Positions 45,908 to 54,754 of a DNA stretch of 64,000 nt are shown piece by piece; position 1 is the stretch's first letter; every line of letters starts with the position of its first letter. The notes under the pieces are model-generated. The model worked only from the letters and a program-made list of their open reading frames with translations. It was not told where the DNA came from and searched no databases. The stretch comes from Elusimicrobia bacterium GWC2_64_44 (lineage in GTDB: Bacteria; Elusimicrobiota; Elusimicrobia; Elusimicrobiales; UBA9959), in NCBI GenBank assembly GCA_001799845.1, contig MGUG01000032.1:1-64000 (forward strand). The letters run 5' to 3'. The position numbers and the translations under genes were made by a program.

Positions 45908-45935
45908 GGAACTTTTTTGGCCCGGCGGTGTCTAA
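45908..45935 (+). promoter_or_regulatory. ECF-sigma promoter of the VIT-vWA gene
   Basis: GGAAC (45908-45912), a 17-bp spacer starting TTTTTTGG and ending GGCGGT, then GTCTAA (45930-45935). The start codon is 27 bp downstream, after AAGGAGG. The same words and spacing serve the divergent sigma operon. Confidence 0.87.
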
Positions 45936-45962
45936 CCGGGGTAGGCAAGGCAAGGAGGCCAT

Positions 45963-48425
45963 ATGAAGACCATGACTCTGATACGCAAAATGCTGGCGCC
46001 GGCGCTGCTGCTGGGGCTGGCGGCGAGCCTGCCCGCGCAGGTGAAAGACCTGGGCGAGGGCTCCATGCAGGTGAAGGGGGACGGCGGCTCTCGCATCCTG
46101 CCCCTGAAGCGCACCGAGGTTAAGGCGGAGATCTCCGGCTTTGTGGCCGAGGTGCAGGTGACGCAGGTGTTCGGCAACCCCGCGGACAAGCCCATAGAGG
46201 CCGTCTACGTGTTCCCGCTGCCGGAGAACGCCGCCGTCAACGATATGACCCTGACCGTGGGCGACCGGGTGATAAAGGGACAGATAAAGAGGCGAGAGGA
46301 GGCCCGCCAGGTTTACGAGCGGGCCAAGGCGCAGGGGCAGACCGCAGCGCTGCTGGACCAGGAACGGCCCAATATCTTCACGCAGTCGGTGGCCAATATC
46401 CAGCCCGGCCGCGAGATAAAGGTAACCCTTAAATATATACAGAACCTGGACTACGACCACGGTACTTACAAGTTCAGCTTTCCCATGACGGTGGGGCCCC
46501 GCTATATCCCCGGCGAGCCAGCGGGCAAGCGCGGTTTCGGCTGGGCGCGGGACACGGCGGAGGTGCCGGACGCCTCGCTCATAACGCCGCCGGTGACGCG
46601 GCCCGGGGCTCGCTCCGGCCGCAATATCACCCTGGAGCTGAAGCTGAACGCCGGGCTGGCCGTAAAGAACATCCGCAGCGCTTCGCACGAGATAACGCTG
46701 AAGACCAACGGGGAGTCGTCGGCCGAGATCGGGCTGGACCCGGACGACCGCATTCCCAACAAGGACTTCCTGCTGACCTACGAGCCGGCCGGCAAGGCGG
46801 TGGACGCGGCGGTGCTGGCGCACAAGGACGGCAAAGAAGGCTACCTGACGCTGATAGTGCAGCCCGGCGCCGGCTTCACCCTGTCCGACGTGACCCCCAA
46901 GGAGCTGGTCTTCGCGCTGGACGTCTCGGGCTCCATGAGCGGTTTCCCGGTGGAGACCGCCAAGGAGACCGCATTGCGCTGCCTGGAGGGGATGAACCCC
47001 AACGACACTTTCCAGGTCTTCAGCTTCGCCTCGGGCAACCAGCTGCACTTCGAGCGCCCGCTCAGGAATACGCCGGAGAACGTGGCGCTGGGCCGCAACG
47101 TCATCAACGGCCTGCGGGGCGGCGGCGGCACGGAGATGCTGGAAGCCCTGCGCAAGGTGCTGGAATTCCCCAAGGACCCGGCGCGCCTGCGCATAGTGCT
47201 GTTCATGACCGACGGCTACATAGGCAACGATCCCCAGATCCTGGCCTTCGTCAAAGAGCATCTAAACGGCAGCCGCATCTTCCCGCTGGGCGTGGGCTCC
47301 TCTCCCAACCGCTACCTGCTCGACGAGCTGGCGGTGCTGGGCAAGGGCACGGTGCAGTACGTGCGCCAGGACGAAAAGCCCGCCAAGCTGGAGAAGATGA
47401 TAGAGCGCTTCTATGACCGTATCTCCAAACCTGTCCTGACCGACCTCTCCGTGGACTGGAAAGGCCTCGACGTGGCGGACGCCTCTCCCGCCGTATTGCA
47501 CGACCTGTTCGCCGGGCAGCCGGTGTTCATCCATGCCAGGTACAAGGGTGCCGGCAGCGCGGCCGTGACGCTGCGCGGCAAGATGAAGGGGCAGCCCTGG
47601 GAGATGCCCGTGCGGGTGAACCTGCCCGCCCGCGAGACCGCCAACGCCGCCCTGGGGCCGCTGTGGGCGCGCTCGCGCATCACCGAGCTGGGCCGCGCTA
47701 TGTACGGCAGGCAGGACGACGGACTGAAGGAGAAGATAACAGAGCTGGCGCTGGAGCATAAGCTGGTCTCGGCGTATACCTCCTTCGTCGCGGTGGACGA
47801 AAGTACGGCCGCGGCCGGGCAGGCGCCCCTGCTGGTGCCCGTAGAGAGCGAGCTGCCCGAGGGCACCCGGTACGAGGGCTTCTTCGGCGGCGCCGCGGGC
47901 AGGGCCGTGGCTTCCGTGAGGGGGAGTTTCAGCCAGGCCAAGTTCATGGCCGCCTCGGCCCCGCTTTCGTCCGTCGGGTTCGCGTTCCGGGCCGGCGGCA
48001 GCGGCTCGGGCCTGCGGCAGGCGGAGAGCGAGGTCAAGGCGGTGGACGCGGCAGTGGCCAATGGCGACAGCCGGGTGGCCGCTATTGCCGGGGAACTGTT
48101 GGCGCAGCCTTCGAGCCGCCTGCTCAGGCAGCTGATCTCGCTGCAGGAAAACTCGGGTGCTTTCGTGGAGCCGGACGGCAGGGCCGTCTCGCTGGCCGAC
48201 CATGCCCTCGCCGTGCTGGCCCTCGCCAAGGCCAAGGCCGAGCTCGGCGCGGAGGCCGACGGCGCCCTGCAGCGCGCCTGGGGCCACCTGCGGGCCAAAA
48301 CTCCTGCAGGCCTGGGCGCTAAAATGGCCGTTACCAACGCGCTAAAGGGCGGGCCCTACCTCGGGCGGTCCGCGGTACTCGGGGAACTGGAGGCCCAGGC
48401 GGCCTTGCTCGCGGAACTGAAGTAG
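45963..48425 (+). CDS. VIT and von Willebrand A domain exported protein (820 aa)
   Basis: A signal peptide (about 1-26) precedes a VIT domain (about 40-165: ISGFVAEVQVTQVFGNP, AVYVFPLPENAAVNDM, RREEARQVYERAKAQGQTA, NIFTQSVANIQPG). Next comes a vWA domain (about 312-480) with the metal-binding MIDAS motif DVSGSMS (Asp320) and FMTDGYIGN. The C-terminal part (about 600-820) holds VASVRGSFSQAKF (from 649), shared with the anti-sigma factor, and a helical end. The family is envelope-associated and its ligands are unknown. It stands alone behind an ECF-type promoter, so it is probably the main effector of this sigma factor. Confidence 0.92.
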   Translation: MKTMTLIRKMLAPALLLGLAASLPAQVKDLGEGSMQVKGDGGSRILPLKRTEVKAEISGFVAEVQVTQVFGNPADKPIEAVYVFPLPENAAVNDMTLTVGDRVIKGQIKRREEARQVYERAKAQGQTAALLDQERPNIFTQSVANIQPGREIKVTLKYIQNLDYDHGTYKFSFPMTVGPRYIPGEPAGKRGFGWARDTAEVPDASLITPPVTRPGARSGRNITLELKLNAGLAVKNIRSASHEITLKTNGESSAEIGLDPDDRIPNKDFLLTYEPAGKAVDAAVLAHKDGKEGYLTLIVQPGAGFTLSDVTPKELVFALDVSGSMSGFPVETAKETALRCLEGMNPNDTFQVFSFASGNQLHFERPLRNTPENVALGRNVINGLRGGGGTEMLEALRKVLEFPKDPARLRIVLFMTDGYIGNDPQILAFVKEHLNGSRIFPLGVGSSPNRYLLDELAVLGKGTVQYVRQDEKPAKLEKMIERFYDRISKPVLTDLSVDWKGLDVADASPAVLHDLFAGQPVFIHARYKGAGSAAVTLRGKMKGQPWEMPVRVNLPARETANAALGPLWARSRITELGRAMYGRQDDGLKEKITELALEHKLVSAYTSFVAVDESTAAAGQAPLLVPVESELPEGTRYEGFFGGAAGRAVASVRGSFSQAKFMAASAPLSSVGFAFRAGGSGSGLRQAESEVKAVDAAVANGDSRVAAIAGELLAQPSSRLLRQLISLQENSGAFVEPDGRAVSLADHALAVLALAKAKAELGAEADGALQRAWGHLRAKTPAGLGAKMAVTNALKGGPYLGRSAVLGELEAQAALLAELK

Positions 48426-48434
48426 ACCTGTTTA

Positions 48435-48470
48435 GGCCGGGGAAAAGGCGCGGGCTCCTTTTCCCCGGCC
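48435..48470 (+). terminator. Long perfect hairpin after the VIT-vWA gene
   Basis: GGCCGGGGAAAAGG and CCTTTTCCCCGGCC form a 14-bp perfect stem with an 8-nt loop, followed by ATTACTTTG. The T-run is weak but the position just after the stop supports termination. Confidence 0.75.
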
Positions 48471-48535
48471 ATTACTTTGCCCCGGCAAATTGCGCTATGC
48501 TATGATAAAGAACAGGCGTTTTTGGCCCGTATTCC

Positions 48536-49525
48536 ATGCGCAAACTTATACTTTGGATGCTCCTGATACTGCTTCTGGGCGTCGCCGCCTTCCAGTGGCA
48601 TACGCACAAGGCGCTGTACCGCTCCGCTGCCCGCATCGCCAAACAGCGGGCCTTCCCGTGCTCCGCGCCGGTCACCTACGCCATAGGGGCCATAGACCCG
48701 GCTTTCGGCGTGCCGCCGGAAGAGTTCCTTGCCTATCTCAAAGAGGCCGAGGCCGTCTGGGAAGCGGCGGCCGGGCGCGACCTCTTCGCCCTGGTGCCCA
48801 GCAGCGCCGACGTGACGGTGAACATGGTGTACGACAAGCGCCAGGCCGCGCTGGACAAACTGAAAGGTCTCGGCCTCATGACCGACCAGAGCCTGGCCGC
48901 CTACAAACTCCTGAAAGAGCGCTACGACGGGCTTTCGGCCGAGCTGGACCCGCGCCAGGCCGCGCTGGCCGCCCGGCTGGCCGACTATAAGAAAGGCGAG
49001 GCGGAGTACAACGGCATAGTGGCCGTTTACAACCAGCGCGGCGCGGCCACGCAGCGGCAGCTGGCCAAGCTCGGCATCGCCAAGAGCGCGCTGGAGCGCG
49101 AGTTCTCGGTAATCAAAAGGCAGGAGCGGGACGTCAACTCCGACATAGACCTGCTCAACGCGCTGGCCACCACGCTGAACCAGCTGATAGTGGAGCTGAG
49201 CCTGAACGCCGAGCAGTACAAGCGTGAAGGCTCGGCCCTGGGCGTCTACGAGGAGGGCCTGTACATAGTGGAAGGGGGCCTGCGCCGCATAGACATCTTC
49301 AAGCACGCCGGCCGTCCCCACCTGGTGCGCCTGCTCGCCCACGAGCTGGGGCATGCGCTCAACATTGACCATGTGCCCGGCCCCGAGTCGCTGATGTACC
49401 CGATGAACCGGGGCGTAGTGCTGGCCCTTTTCCCTGACGACCTGGCCGCGCTGGAGCGGGCCTGCGCCTCGCCCGTCAAACGCACCCTGCGCGCAAAACT
49501 GGGCGCCTTTTTTGCTAAAAAATAG
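48536..49525 (+). CDS. Membrane-anchored matrixin-like zinc metalloprotease with coiled coil (329 aa)
   Basis: An N-terminal anchor (about 3-21) is followed by a short domain and a long helical coiled-coil region (about 110-240: LKERYDGLSAELDPRQAALAARLADYKKGEAEY in part). The C-terminal catalytic region has LLAHELGHALNIDHVPG, that is HExxHxxxxxH (His269, His273, His279), and the Met-turn ESLMYPM. This is the metzincin pattern, with Asn in place of the usual Gly. The active site should face the periplasm. The ATG has no clear ribosome site. Substrate unknown; it may be independent of the VIT gene, as a hairpin separates them. Confidence 0.85.
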   Translation: MRKLILWMLLILLLGVAAFQWHTHKALYRSAARIAKQRAFPCSAPVTYAIGAIDPAFGVPPEEFLAYLKEAEAVWEAAAGRDLFALVPSSADVTVNMVYDKRQAALDKLKGLGLMTDQSLAAYKLLKERYDGLSAELDPRQAALAARLADYKKGEAEYNGIVAVYNQRGAATQRQLAKLGIAKSALEREFSVIKRQERDVNSDIDLLNALATTLNQLIVELSLNAEQYKREGSALGVYEEGLYIVEGGLRRIDIFKHAGRPHLVRLLAHELGHALNIDHVPGPESLMYPMNRGVVLALFPDDLAALERACASPVKRTLRAKLGAFFAKK

Positions 49526-49599
49526 CGTCTTTAGATGCTAAAATCTAAGCGGGTAGGGGCGGTACGCGCGCAAAGCCGTCTCATATTTAAGGAGCCGAT

Positions 49600-49959
49600 A
49601 TGAAATTCTGCTGGTGCACACTCACAGTGGCCAACCTGGAAGAGTCCGTCGGATTTTACCGCGATATAGTCGGGCTGCCCGTAGCCAGGCGCTTCGCGGC
49701 CGGGCCCGGCATCGAGATCTGTTTTCTCGGGGAAGGGGAGACCAAGGTGGAACTGATCTGCGGCCCTGGCCGCCCGGAGCCGGGGGCTGACGGAGTGGCG
49801 CTCGGGTTCGAGGTAAAATCACTGGACGCGACCCTGGAATTCGTGAAGGGCAAAGGATTGGACCTCGCCGGCGGGCCTTTCCAGCCGAACCCGAAAATAA
49901 AATTCTTCTATGTCAGGGACCCCGACGGCTACAAGGTGCAGTTCGTGGAGAACCTGTAG
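49600..49959 (+). CDS. VOC-family protein (glyoxalase/dioxygenase fold, 119 aa)
   Basis: This is a single VOC domain with two beta-alpha-beta-beta-beta halves. The start WCTLTVANLEESVGFYRDIVGLPVARRF and the end FFYVRDPDGYKVQFVENL are typical, with the final acidic residue (VEN) at the usual metal position. The first-half His is replaced (CTLTV), so metal binding is uncertain. AAGGAG precedes the ATG. Substrate unknown. Confidence 0.88.
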   Translation: MKFCWCTLTVANLEESVGFYRDIVGLPVARRFAAGPGIEICFLGEGETKVELICGPGRPEPGADGVALGFEVKSLDATLEFVKGKGLDLAGGPFQPNPKIKFFYVRDPDGYKVQFVENL

Positions 49960-50022
49960 CGCGCCGCTCACGGGTAGTGAAAATTTCGGCGGCGTAGCTG
50001 CCGGGCGGTATAAGGAGGGGTT

Positions 50023-50625
50023 ATGAAAAAATACTTACTGAGCGCGCTGCTGGTGCCGGCGCTGTGGGCGCAGGCCGCGGCGGCGACCTACAAGATAGAC
50101 GAGGCGCACAGCGCCGTCACCTTCAAGGTGGCCCATATGGCCATCAGCAAGGTGAGCGGCCGGTTCGACAAGTTCTCCGGGACCATTGAGTACACGCCCG
50201 GGGAGACCAAGAACTGGAAGACCGAGGCCGTCATAGACGCGGCGAGCATCAATACCGGCGTTGAGGCCCGCGATAAGCATTTGCGCACCCCGGACTTCTT
50301 CGACGTGGAGAAGTTCCCGACGATAACCTTCAAGACGCTGAAAGTGACCAACTACAAGAACATGAAGGGCAGGCTGCACGGCGAGCTGACCATGCACGGG
50401 GTGACCAAGCCCGTAGTGCTGGAAGTCGAAGGCAGCGGACCGGTGAAAGACCCCTGGGGCAACGAGCGCATGGCCGCCGTGGCCAAAACCACTATCAACC
50501 GCAAGGACTTCGGCCTGGGCTGGAACCAGGTGCTGGAGGCCGGCGGCCTGCTGGTAGGCGAAAAAGTAGAGATCACGCTGGAAATAGAAGCGGTGAAAGA
50601 GAAGCCGGCCGCCCCGGCCAAGTAG
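50023..50625 (+). CDS. YceI-family periplasmic lipid-binding protein (200 aa)
   Basis: A signal peptide (about 1-20, AAA-TYKID) precedes a lipocalin-like barrel: YKIDEAHSAVTFKVAHMAISKVSGRFDKFSGTI (in pieces), KHLRTPDFFDVEKFPTITFKT, LTMHGVTKPV and INRKDFGLGWNQ. All family hallmarks are present. Homologues bind polyisoprenoid-like lipids. AAGGAGGGG precedes the ATG. It ends before a terminator at 50647. Confidence 0.94.
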   Translation: MKKYLLSALLVPALWAQAAAATYKIDEAHSAVTFKVAHMAISKVSGRFDKFSGTIEYTPGETKNWKTEAVIDAASINTGVEARDKHLRTPDFFDVEKFPTITFKTLKVTNYKNMKGRLHGELTMHGVTKPVVLEVEGSGPVKDPWGNERMAAVAKTTINRKDFGLGWNQVLEAGGLLVGEKVEITLEIEAVKEKPAAPAK

Positions 50626-50646
50626 CCCGGAACGCAAGGCAAGCCC

Positions 50647-50682
50647 AGCCGCCCGCCGGGGAGACCCGGGGGCGGCTTTGTT
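50647..50682 (+). terminator. Terminator of the YceI gene
   Basis: AGCCGCCC-GCCGGG pairs with CCCGG-GGGCGGCT around a GAGA loop with one bulge, followed by TTTGTT. Confidence 0.8.
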
Positions 50683-50720
50683 CCCTGCCGGCGCGGCCCC
50701 GTAAAAGGTAAAATCTACCT

Positions 50721-51881
50721 GTGGAACTCTCTGTTGACCAACAAAAAGCGCTGTCCGAACTGCTGGCCTGGTATCAGGACCCGGCCAGGGGGGCCTTCAT
50801 CACGCTGGGCGGCTACGCCGGCACCGGCAAGACCACGCTGATAGCCGTCTTCAAGAACGAGCTCCTCAAACTTAACAAGGGAATGCGCATCGCCTTCTGC
50901 AGCTATACCGGCAAGGCCGCGCAGAACCTGAAGAACAAGCTGAAGGAAGCCGGCACCCTCTCCGCGAAGGATACCGTCAGCACCATTCACGGCCTCATCT
51001 ATAACCCGCGCGAGGGCGGGGACGGCCGCATAACCGGCTGGGACCGTAAGGACGAGCTGGAGCGGGACCTGATCATCGTTGACGAAGCCTCCATGGTGGA
51101 CGGCGCCATCTGGGCCGACCTGCTCTCCTACAATATCCGCATAGTCGCGGTGGGCGACCACGGCCAGCTGCCGCCCATCTCCGGCACATTCAACCTGATG
51201 CAGGCCCCGCAGCTGATGCTGACGCAGATCCACCGGCAGGCGCGCGGCAACCCCATTATCACCGTCTCCGAGCACGCCCGCTCCACCGGGCTGGTGCCGC
51301 CCATGAAGTACGGCCCCGGCGTGGTGAAGTACCTCAAAGACGACTGTGACGCCCAGGAGCGCACCGGCGAGCTGCTGGAGAGCTGGAGCCCCGAGACGCT
51401 CATCCTGTGCGGCTACAACACCACGCGCAACCGCATCAACCAGTTCATCCGCGCGGCCCGCGGTTACGAAACCACCGCGCCCTCCGGCGGCGACAGGGTG
51501 ATCTGCCTGCGCAATAACCACAAGAAGGCCATTTACAACGGCATGCTGGGCACGCTGACCAGCCTGACGCCTGCGCAGAAGGACTGGTACCAGGCCGAGA
51601 TACAGCTTGACGACAGGGAGCGGCCCTACGACGGGCTTATCTACGCGCCGCAGTTCGGCGCGAAGACCGGCGTGAACTTTACGGCCGACCGCAAACTCTC
51701 CATGATCGGCGACCTGTTCGACTTCGGCTATGCGCTGACGGTGCACAAGGCGCAGGGCAGCCAGGCCAAGCGCGTCGTCATGTTCGAGGAGCGCTTCCCC
51801 AAAATGGACGACGAGATGTGGCGCCGCTGGCTCTACACCGGCGTGACCCGCGCGGAAGAGGAACTGTATCTTTTCGGCTGA
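50721..51881 (+). CDS. RecD-like superfamily 1B DNA helicase (386 aa)
   Basis: This is a compact SF1B helicase of the RecD2/Dda type. Walker A is GGYAGTGKTT (about 30-39), motif Ia includes CSYTGKAAQNL, Walker B is IIVDEASMVD (DEAS about 121-124), motif III is VAVGDHGQLPP, motif IV/V is ALTVHKAQGSQ and motif VI is LYTGVTRAEEEL. It lacks the N-terminal domain of full RecD2, giving a minimal 5'-3' helicase. The start is GTG; TAAAAT ends 6 nt upstream and no ribosome site is seen, so the mRNA is probably leaderless. The GNAT gene follows after 9 bp. Confidence 0.9.
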   Translation: MELSVDQQKALSELLAWYQDPARGAFITLGGYAGTGKTTLIAVFKNELLKLNKGMRIAFCSYTGKAAQNLKNKLKEAGTLSAKDTVSTIHGLIYNPREGGDGRITGWDRKDELERDLIIVDEASMVDGAIWADLLSYNIRIVAVGDHGQLPPISGTFNLMQAPQLMLTQIHRQARGNPIITVSEHARSTGLVPPMKYGPGVVKYLKDDCDAQERTGELLESWSPETLILCGYNTTRNRINQFIRAARGYETTAPSGGDRVICLRNNHKKAIYNGMLGTLTSLTPAQKDWYQAEIQLDDRERPYDGLIYAPQFGAKTGVNFTADRKLSMIGDLFDFGYALTVHKAQGSQAKRVVMFEERFPKMDDEMWRRWLYTGVTRAEEELYLFG

Positions 51882-51890
51882 GAGGCCAGC

Positions 51891-52940
51891 ATGAACGAAG
51901 AATTCCGGATCATCTCCTTCGACCCGCTAACCGCGGACGACGCGCTCTGGGAGAAATACTTTGACCAGACAGAGGCGTATTACCGGGAGTCCAACCCGGG
52001 CGAGCCGATGCTGCCGCGCGCGAAAAAGAAAGAGCACTCCCTGGCGGCCGCGGCTAACCCCTACGGCAAAACCTATGATTTCCTGGTTCTCGGCCCCGAC
52101 GGGCGCGCAGCAGCCTCCGCCTATATCCTGGCTGAGAAGCCGAAGTCCCCTACCTACGAGCAGAACAAGCATATCGGCAATCTGCACGGCCTTTCGGTGC
52201 TGCCCGCCTGCCGCCGCCGCGGCCTGGGCACGGCCCTGCTGCGGCACGTGCTGCGCGAGATGGCGCTGAAAGAGCCGCAGTTCACGGAATTGATGGTCCC
52301 GTCGGCCATGGAAAGCGGCCACCGCTTCCTGGCGAAGCTGGGCGCGGCGCTGGCCCTGGAGCACGGCGAGAACCGGCTGTATCTCAAAGACGCAGACTGG
52401 GCCATGATAGAGCGCTGGGACGCCGAGGGAGTGCGGCGCAATCCCGGCACCGCCGTGCTCTCAGTGAGCGAGATCCCCGAGGCGGACATCCGCGATTACG
52501 CCCAGGCCTTTACCGAAACCATCAACCAGCAGCCCCTGGGCGCCCTGAATATGCGCATGGAGATAACTCCGGAGCAGATCCGCTACGGCGAGGCCAAGTG
52601 CCGGGAGCAGGGCCTGCTGGAGACCACCGTCTACACCCGAGAGGCCGACGGCCGGATAAGCGGCCTTACCGGAACCGTTTACATGCCGGACCTGCCGCAC
52701 GTCGTGCGGCAGCTGCTGACAGGCGTGCGCAAAGAGTACCGCAGCCGCGGCCTTGGCAAGCTGCTGAAAGCCCGCATGCTGCTGCATATCAGGCGGGAAT
52801 ACCCCGGCGTGAAATTCGTGGCCACCGGCAACGCCGACAGCAACGCCCCGATGATGGCCATCAATAACGCGCTGGGCTTCAAGAAGCACCGCCCGGTGCT
52901 GCTCTACACTTTGAAGATAACCCCGGAGCTGCTGAAGTGA
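51891..52940 (+). CDS. Tandem GNAT acetyltransferase (349 aa)
   Basis: Two GNAT domains are joined. The first (about 1-165) has the acetyl-CoA motif GLSVLPACRRRGLGTALLRHVL and the second (about 185-349) has GVRKEYRSRGLGKLLKARML, followed by the asparagine-rich NADSNAPMMAINNALGFK typical of mycothiol-synthase-like tandem GNATs. Which half is active and what is acetylated are unknown. It shares an operon with the helicase and with the small CxxC protein, whose GTG start overlaps the stop by 4 bp. Confidence 0.88.
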   Translation: MNEEFRIISFDPLTADDALWEKYFDQTEAYYRESNPGEPMLPRAKKKEHSLAAAANPYGKTYDFLVLGPDGRAAASAYILAEKPKSPTYEQNKHIGNLHGLSVLPACRRRGLGTALLRHVLREMALKEPQFTELMVPSAMESGHRFLAKLGAALALEHGENRLYLKDADWAMIERWDAEGVRRNPGTAVLSVSEIPEADIRDYAQAFTETINQQPLGALNMRMEITPEQIRYGEAKCREQGLLETTVYTREADGRISGLTGTVYMPDLPHVVRQLLTGVRKEYRSRGLGKLLKARMLLHIRREYPGVKFVATGNADSNAPMMAINNALGFKKHRPVLLYTLKITPELLK

Positions 52941-53305
52941 AAAGCCTGGTCTGCAAGATCTGCACCATCAAGCTGGTCGAGGCCGCCTATGCCCGCGCCT
53001 GGTGGTTCCGGCTGCTGCGCGAGCCGCTGCGCGCCGGCATGCTGCTGCTCGGGCGCATCTACGAGGCGGACCTGGACGCCTACGGCGTAGGCAGCCCGTC
53101 GTGCCGCGCCTGCCCGCGGCTGACCAAGCTGGAGCTGAAAGAGAAATCCGCCCTGTTCAGGTTCCTCAACGGCATCGTCAACCCGTACTTCGACCGGCTG
53201 ATAGAGCGCCTGCTGGAGGAGCGGGAACTGCAGGAAGCCCGCGACTTCGCCGAGCGCGCCGTGCTCAGCGAAGTGAAAGGTAAAAACTATGAAAAGCGCG
53301 CTTAA
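52937..53305 (+). CDS. Small protein with two CxxC pairs (122 aa)
   Basis: I do not recognise it. CKIC at residues 6-9 and CRAC at about 56-59 suggest a zinc or Fe-S site; the rest is helical with basic patches and no signal peptide. The start is GTG overlapping the GNAT stop (GTGA) and the end overlaps the next gene by 17 bp, so it is firmly embedded in the operon. Co-occurrence with a GNAT suggests it is a partner or substrate, without direct evidence. Confidence 0.72.
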   Translation: MKSLVCKICTIKLVEAAYARAWWFRLLREPLRAGMLLLGRIYEADLDAYGVGSPSCRACPRLTKLELKEKSALFRFLNGIVNPYFDRLIERLLEERELQEARDFAERAVLSEVKGKNYEKRA

Positions 53306-54749
53306 AATTACGGCCTACGCGGCGCTGTTCGCCGCCGGGGCGCTGGCCGCGGCCTATTACACCCTGCCGGTGAACCGCATCAACATGCGCTCGCGCCTGG
53401 TGATGCTGGGCGACTTTAACGGAGACAACAAATGGGACCAGGCCGACGCCGCGCTGCTCGGCGCCATAGCCGCCGATCCCTTCTCCCTGCCGGCCGATAC
53501 CGTCTTCAGGGCGGATGTGAACCACAACGGCCTGCTGGACGAGGAGGACCTGTATTTCCTGGGGGAGCTGTATAAAACGGGGGACCCCTACAAGACCCGC
53601 GACTATTTTACCGGCAAAAAACGCGCCTTCCCCTACCCGCGCGACTTTTTCCGCTACGTGCCCGAGACGGAATACATACAGCGCCCGGTGCTGGCCATAG
53701 AGCACCCGGCCGAGGCCGCCTCGCCGTTGCGCTTCCTGGGCCGGTTAAGGGTGGAGAAAGCTTTTGGTTATCGCGAAGAGTTGCTGCGCGAGATCTACAG
53801 CGAGGGGATAAGGTTCTCGCTGGCCTACGCCAGACGCCTGCCAGGCCTGCTGCCCAAGGAAAAGGAATATTCCGCCGTAAAGATAGCCCGCTGCGCCGCC
53901 CTGTGGAAGAACGGCAGCGAGTACGAGCTGTTGCTCGAGCTGATGGGCCTCATTGAGGACGCCGAGACGCTTACCGTTCGCGACCAGCCGGAATTCGTGG
54001 CGCAGAGCCTTTATTTCCGCGACCACCTGCGTGAAGTTCTGGAGTCCAAACTCTACAAGGACTATTCGGTCGGCAAGGCGCCTGCCGGTGAAGTGTTCAA
54101 GGCCATAGAGGCGCATCTGCTGGCCGACATGGGCATAAAGGCCGACCTGGCCAACATAGCCCCGCCGCGTGATTACAAGGCGCTTAAGAATTACCTCGAC
54201 AGGGCGCGCTGGCAATTCTACAAGAGCTCTGCCTCGCGCCATAATTTCAGGCGGCTGCTCTTGTTCGCGCAGTACGACAGGCGCTACCTCCGCGCGGCGG
54301 CCCGCACAACGCGCAAAATGGAAGACGCGCCGCTGGAGAACCACAACCTGCCCATGGTACTGCTCTTCCGGAGGGCGCTGGAGATAAAGGGCGGCGACAA
54401 GCGCGCCGCCGTGGGCCTGATAGACGAGGCCGTGCGCGTGCCCTTCGCCTGGGTGAAGGTGATCCCGCGCGAAAAGCTGCCGGCCTCCGTGGCGCTGGAG
54501 AACTTCCTGCTGCCCGGCAACAAAGAGGACGGCTCCGACAAGAGCCGGCACTGGAACGTGTTCGGCGGCATCAGTTTGTACAAATCCCCCGAAGAGTCGC
54601 TGCGGCTGGCCTTGGCGCGCGAGGTGAAGGATTTCCGCGACAACCCGTCGCCGCACGCCATGACCGAGTTCATCCGCGACACCATGGCCAACCTCAACGG
54701 CATCTACTACGTGGTCAGCATAAAACCGGACCTGTTGGCGAAAAAGTAG
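53289..54749 (+). CDS. Membrane-anchored protein with dockerin-like calcium loops (486 aa)
   Basis: A signal or anchor (about 8-24) is followed at once by two calcium-loop repeats of dockerin/EF-hand type. The first is DFNGDNKWDQAD (Asp42, Asn44, Asp46, Asp50, Asp53) and the second DVNHNGLLDEED (Asp76, Asn78, Asn80, Asp84, Asp87), each followed by a short helix (ALLGAIAA, LYFLGEL). The remaining 390 residues are helical and unrecognised. The paired layout is that of a type I dockerin, here near the N-terminus and not C-terminal as in cellulosomes. No cohesin is seen in the window. Confidence 0.8.
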   Translation: MKSALKITAYAALFAAGALAAAYYTLPVNRINMRSRLVMLGDFNGDNKWDQADAALLGAIAADPFSLPADTVFRADVNHNGLLDEEDLYFLGELYKTGDPYKTRDYFTGKKRAFPYPRDFFRYVPETEYIQRPVLAIEHPAEAASPLRFLGRLRVEKAFGYREELLREIYSEGIRFSLAYARRLPGLLPKEKEYSAVKIARCAALWKNGSEYELLLELMGLIEDAETLTVRDQPEFVAQSLYFRDHLREVLESKLYKDYSVGKAPAGEVFKAIEAHLLADMGIKADLANIAPPRDYKALKNYLDRARWQFYKSSASRHNFRRLLLFAQYDRRYLRAAARTTRKMEDAPLENHNLPMVLLFRRALEIKGGDKRAAVGLIDEAVRVPFAWVKVIPREKLPASVALENFLLPGNKEDGSDKSRHWNVFGGISLYKSPEESLRLALAREVKDFRDNPSPHAMTEFIRDTMANLNGIYYVVSIKPDLLAKK

Positions 54750-54754
54750 GGAGC

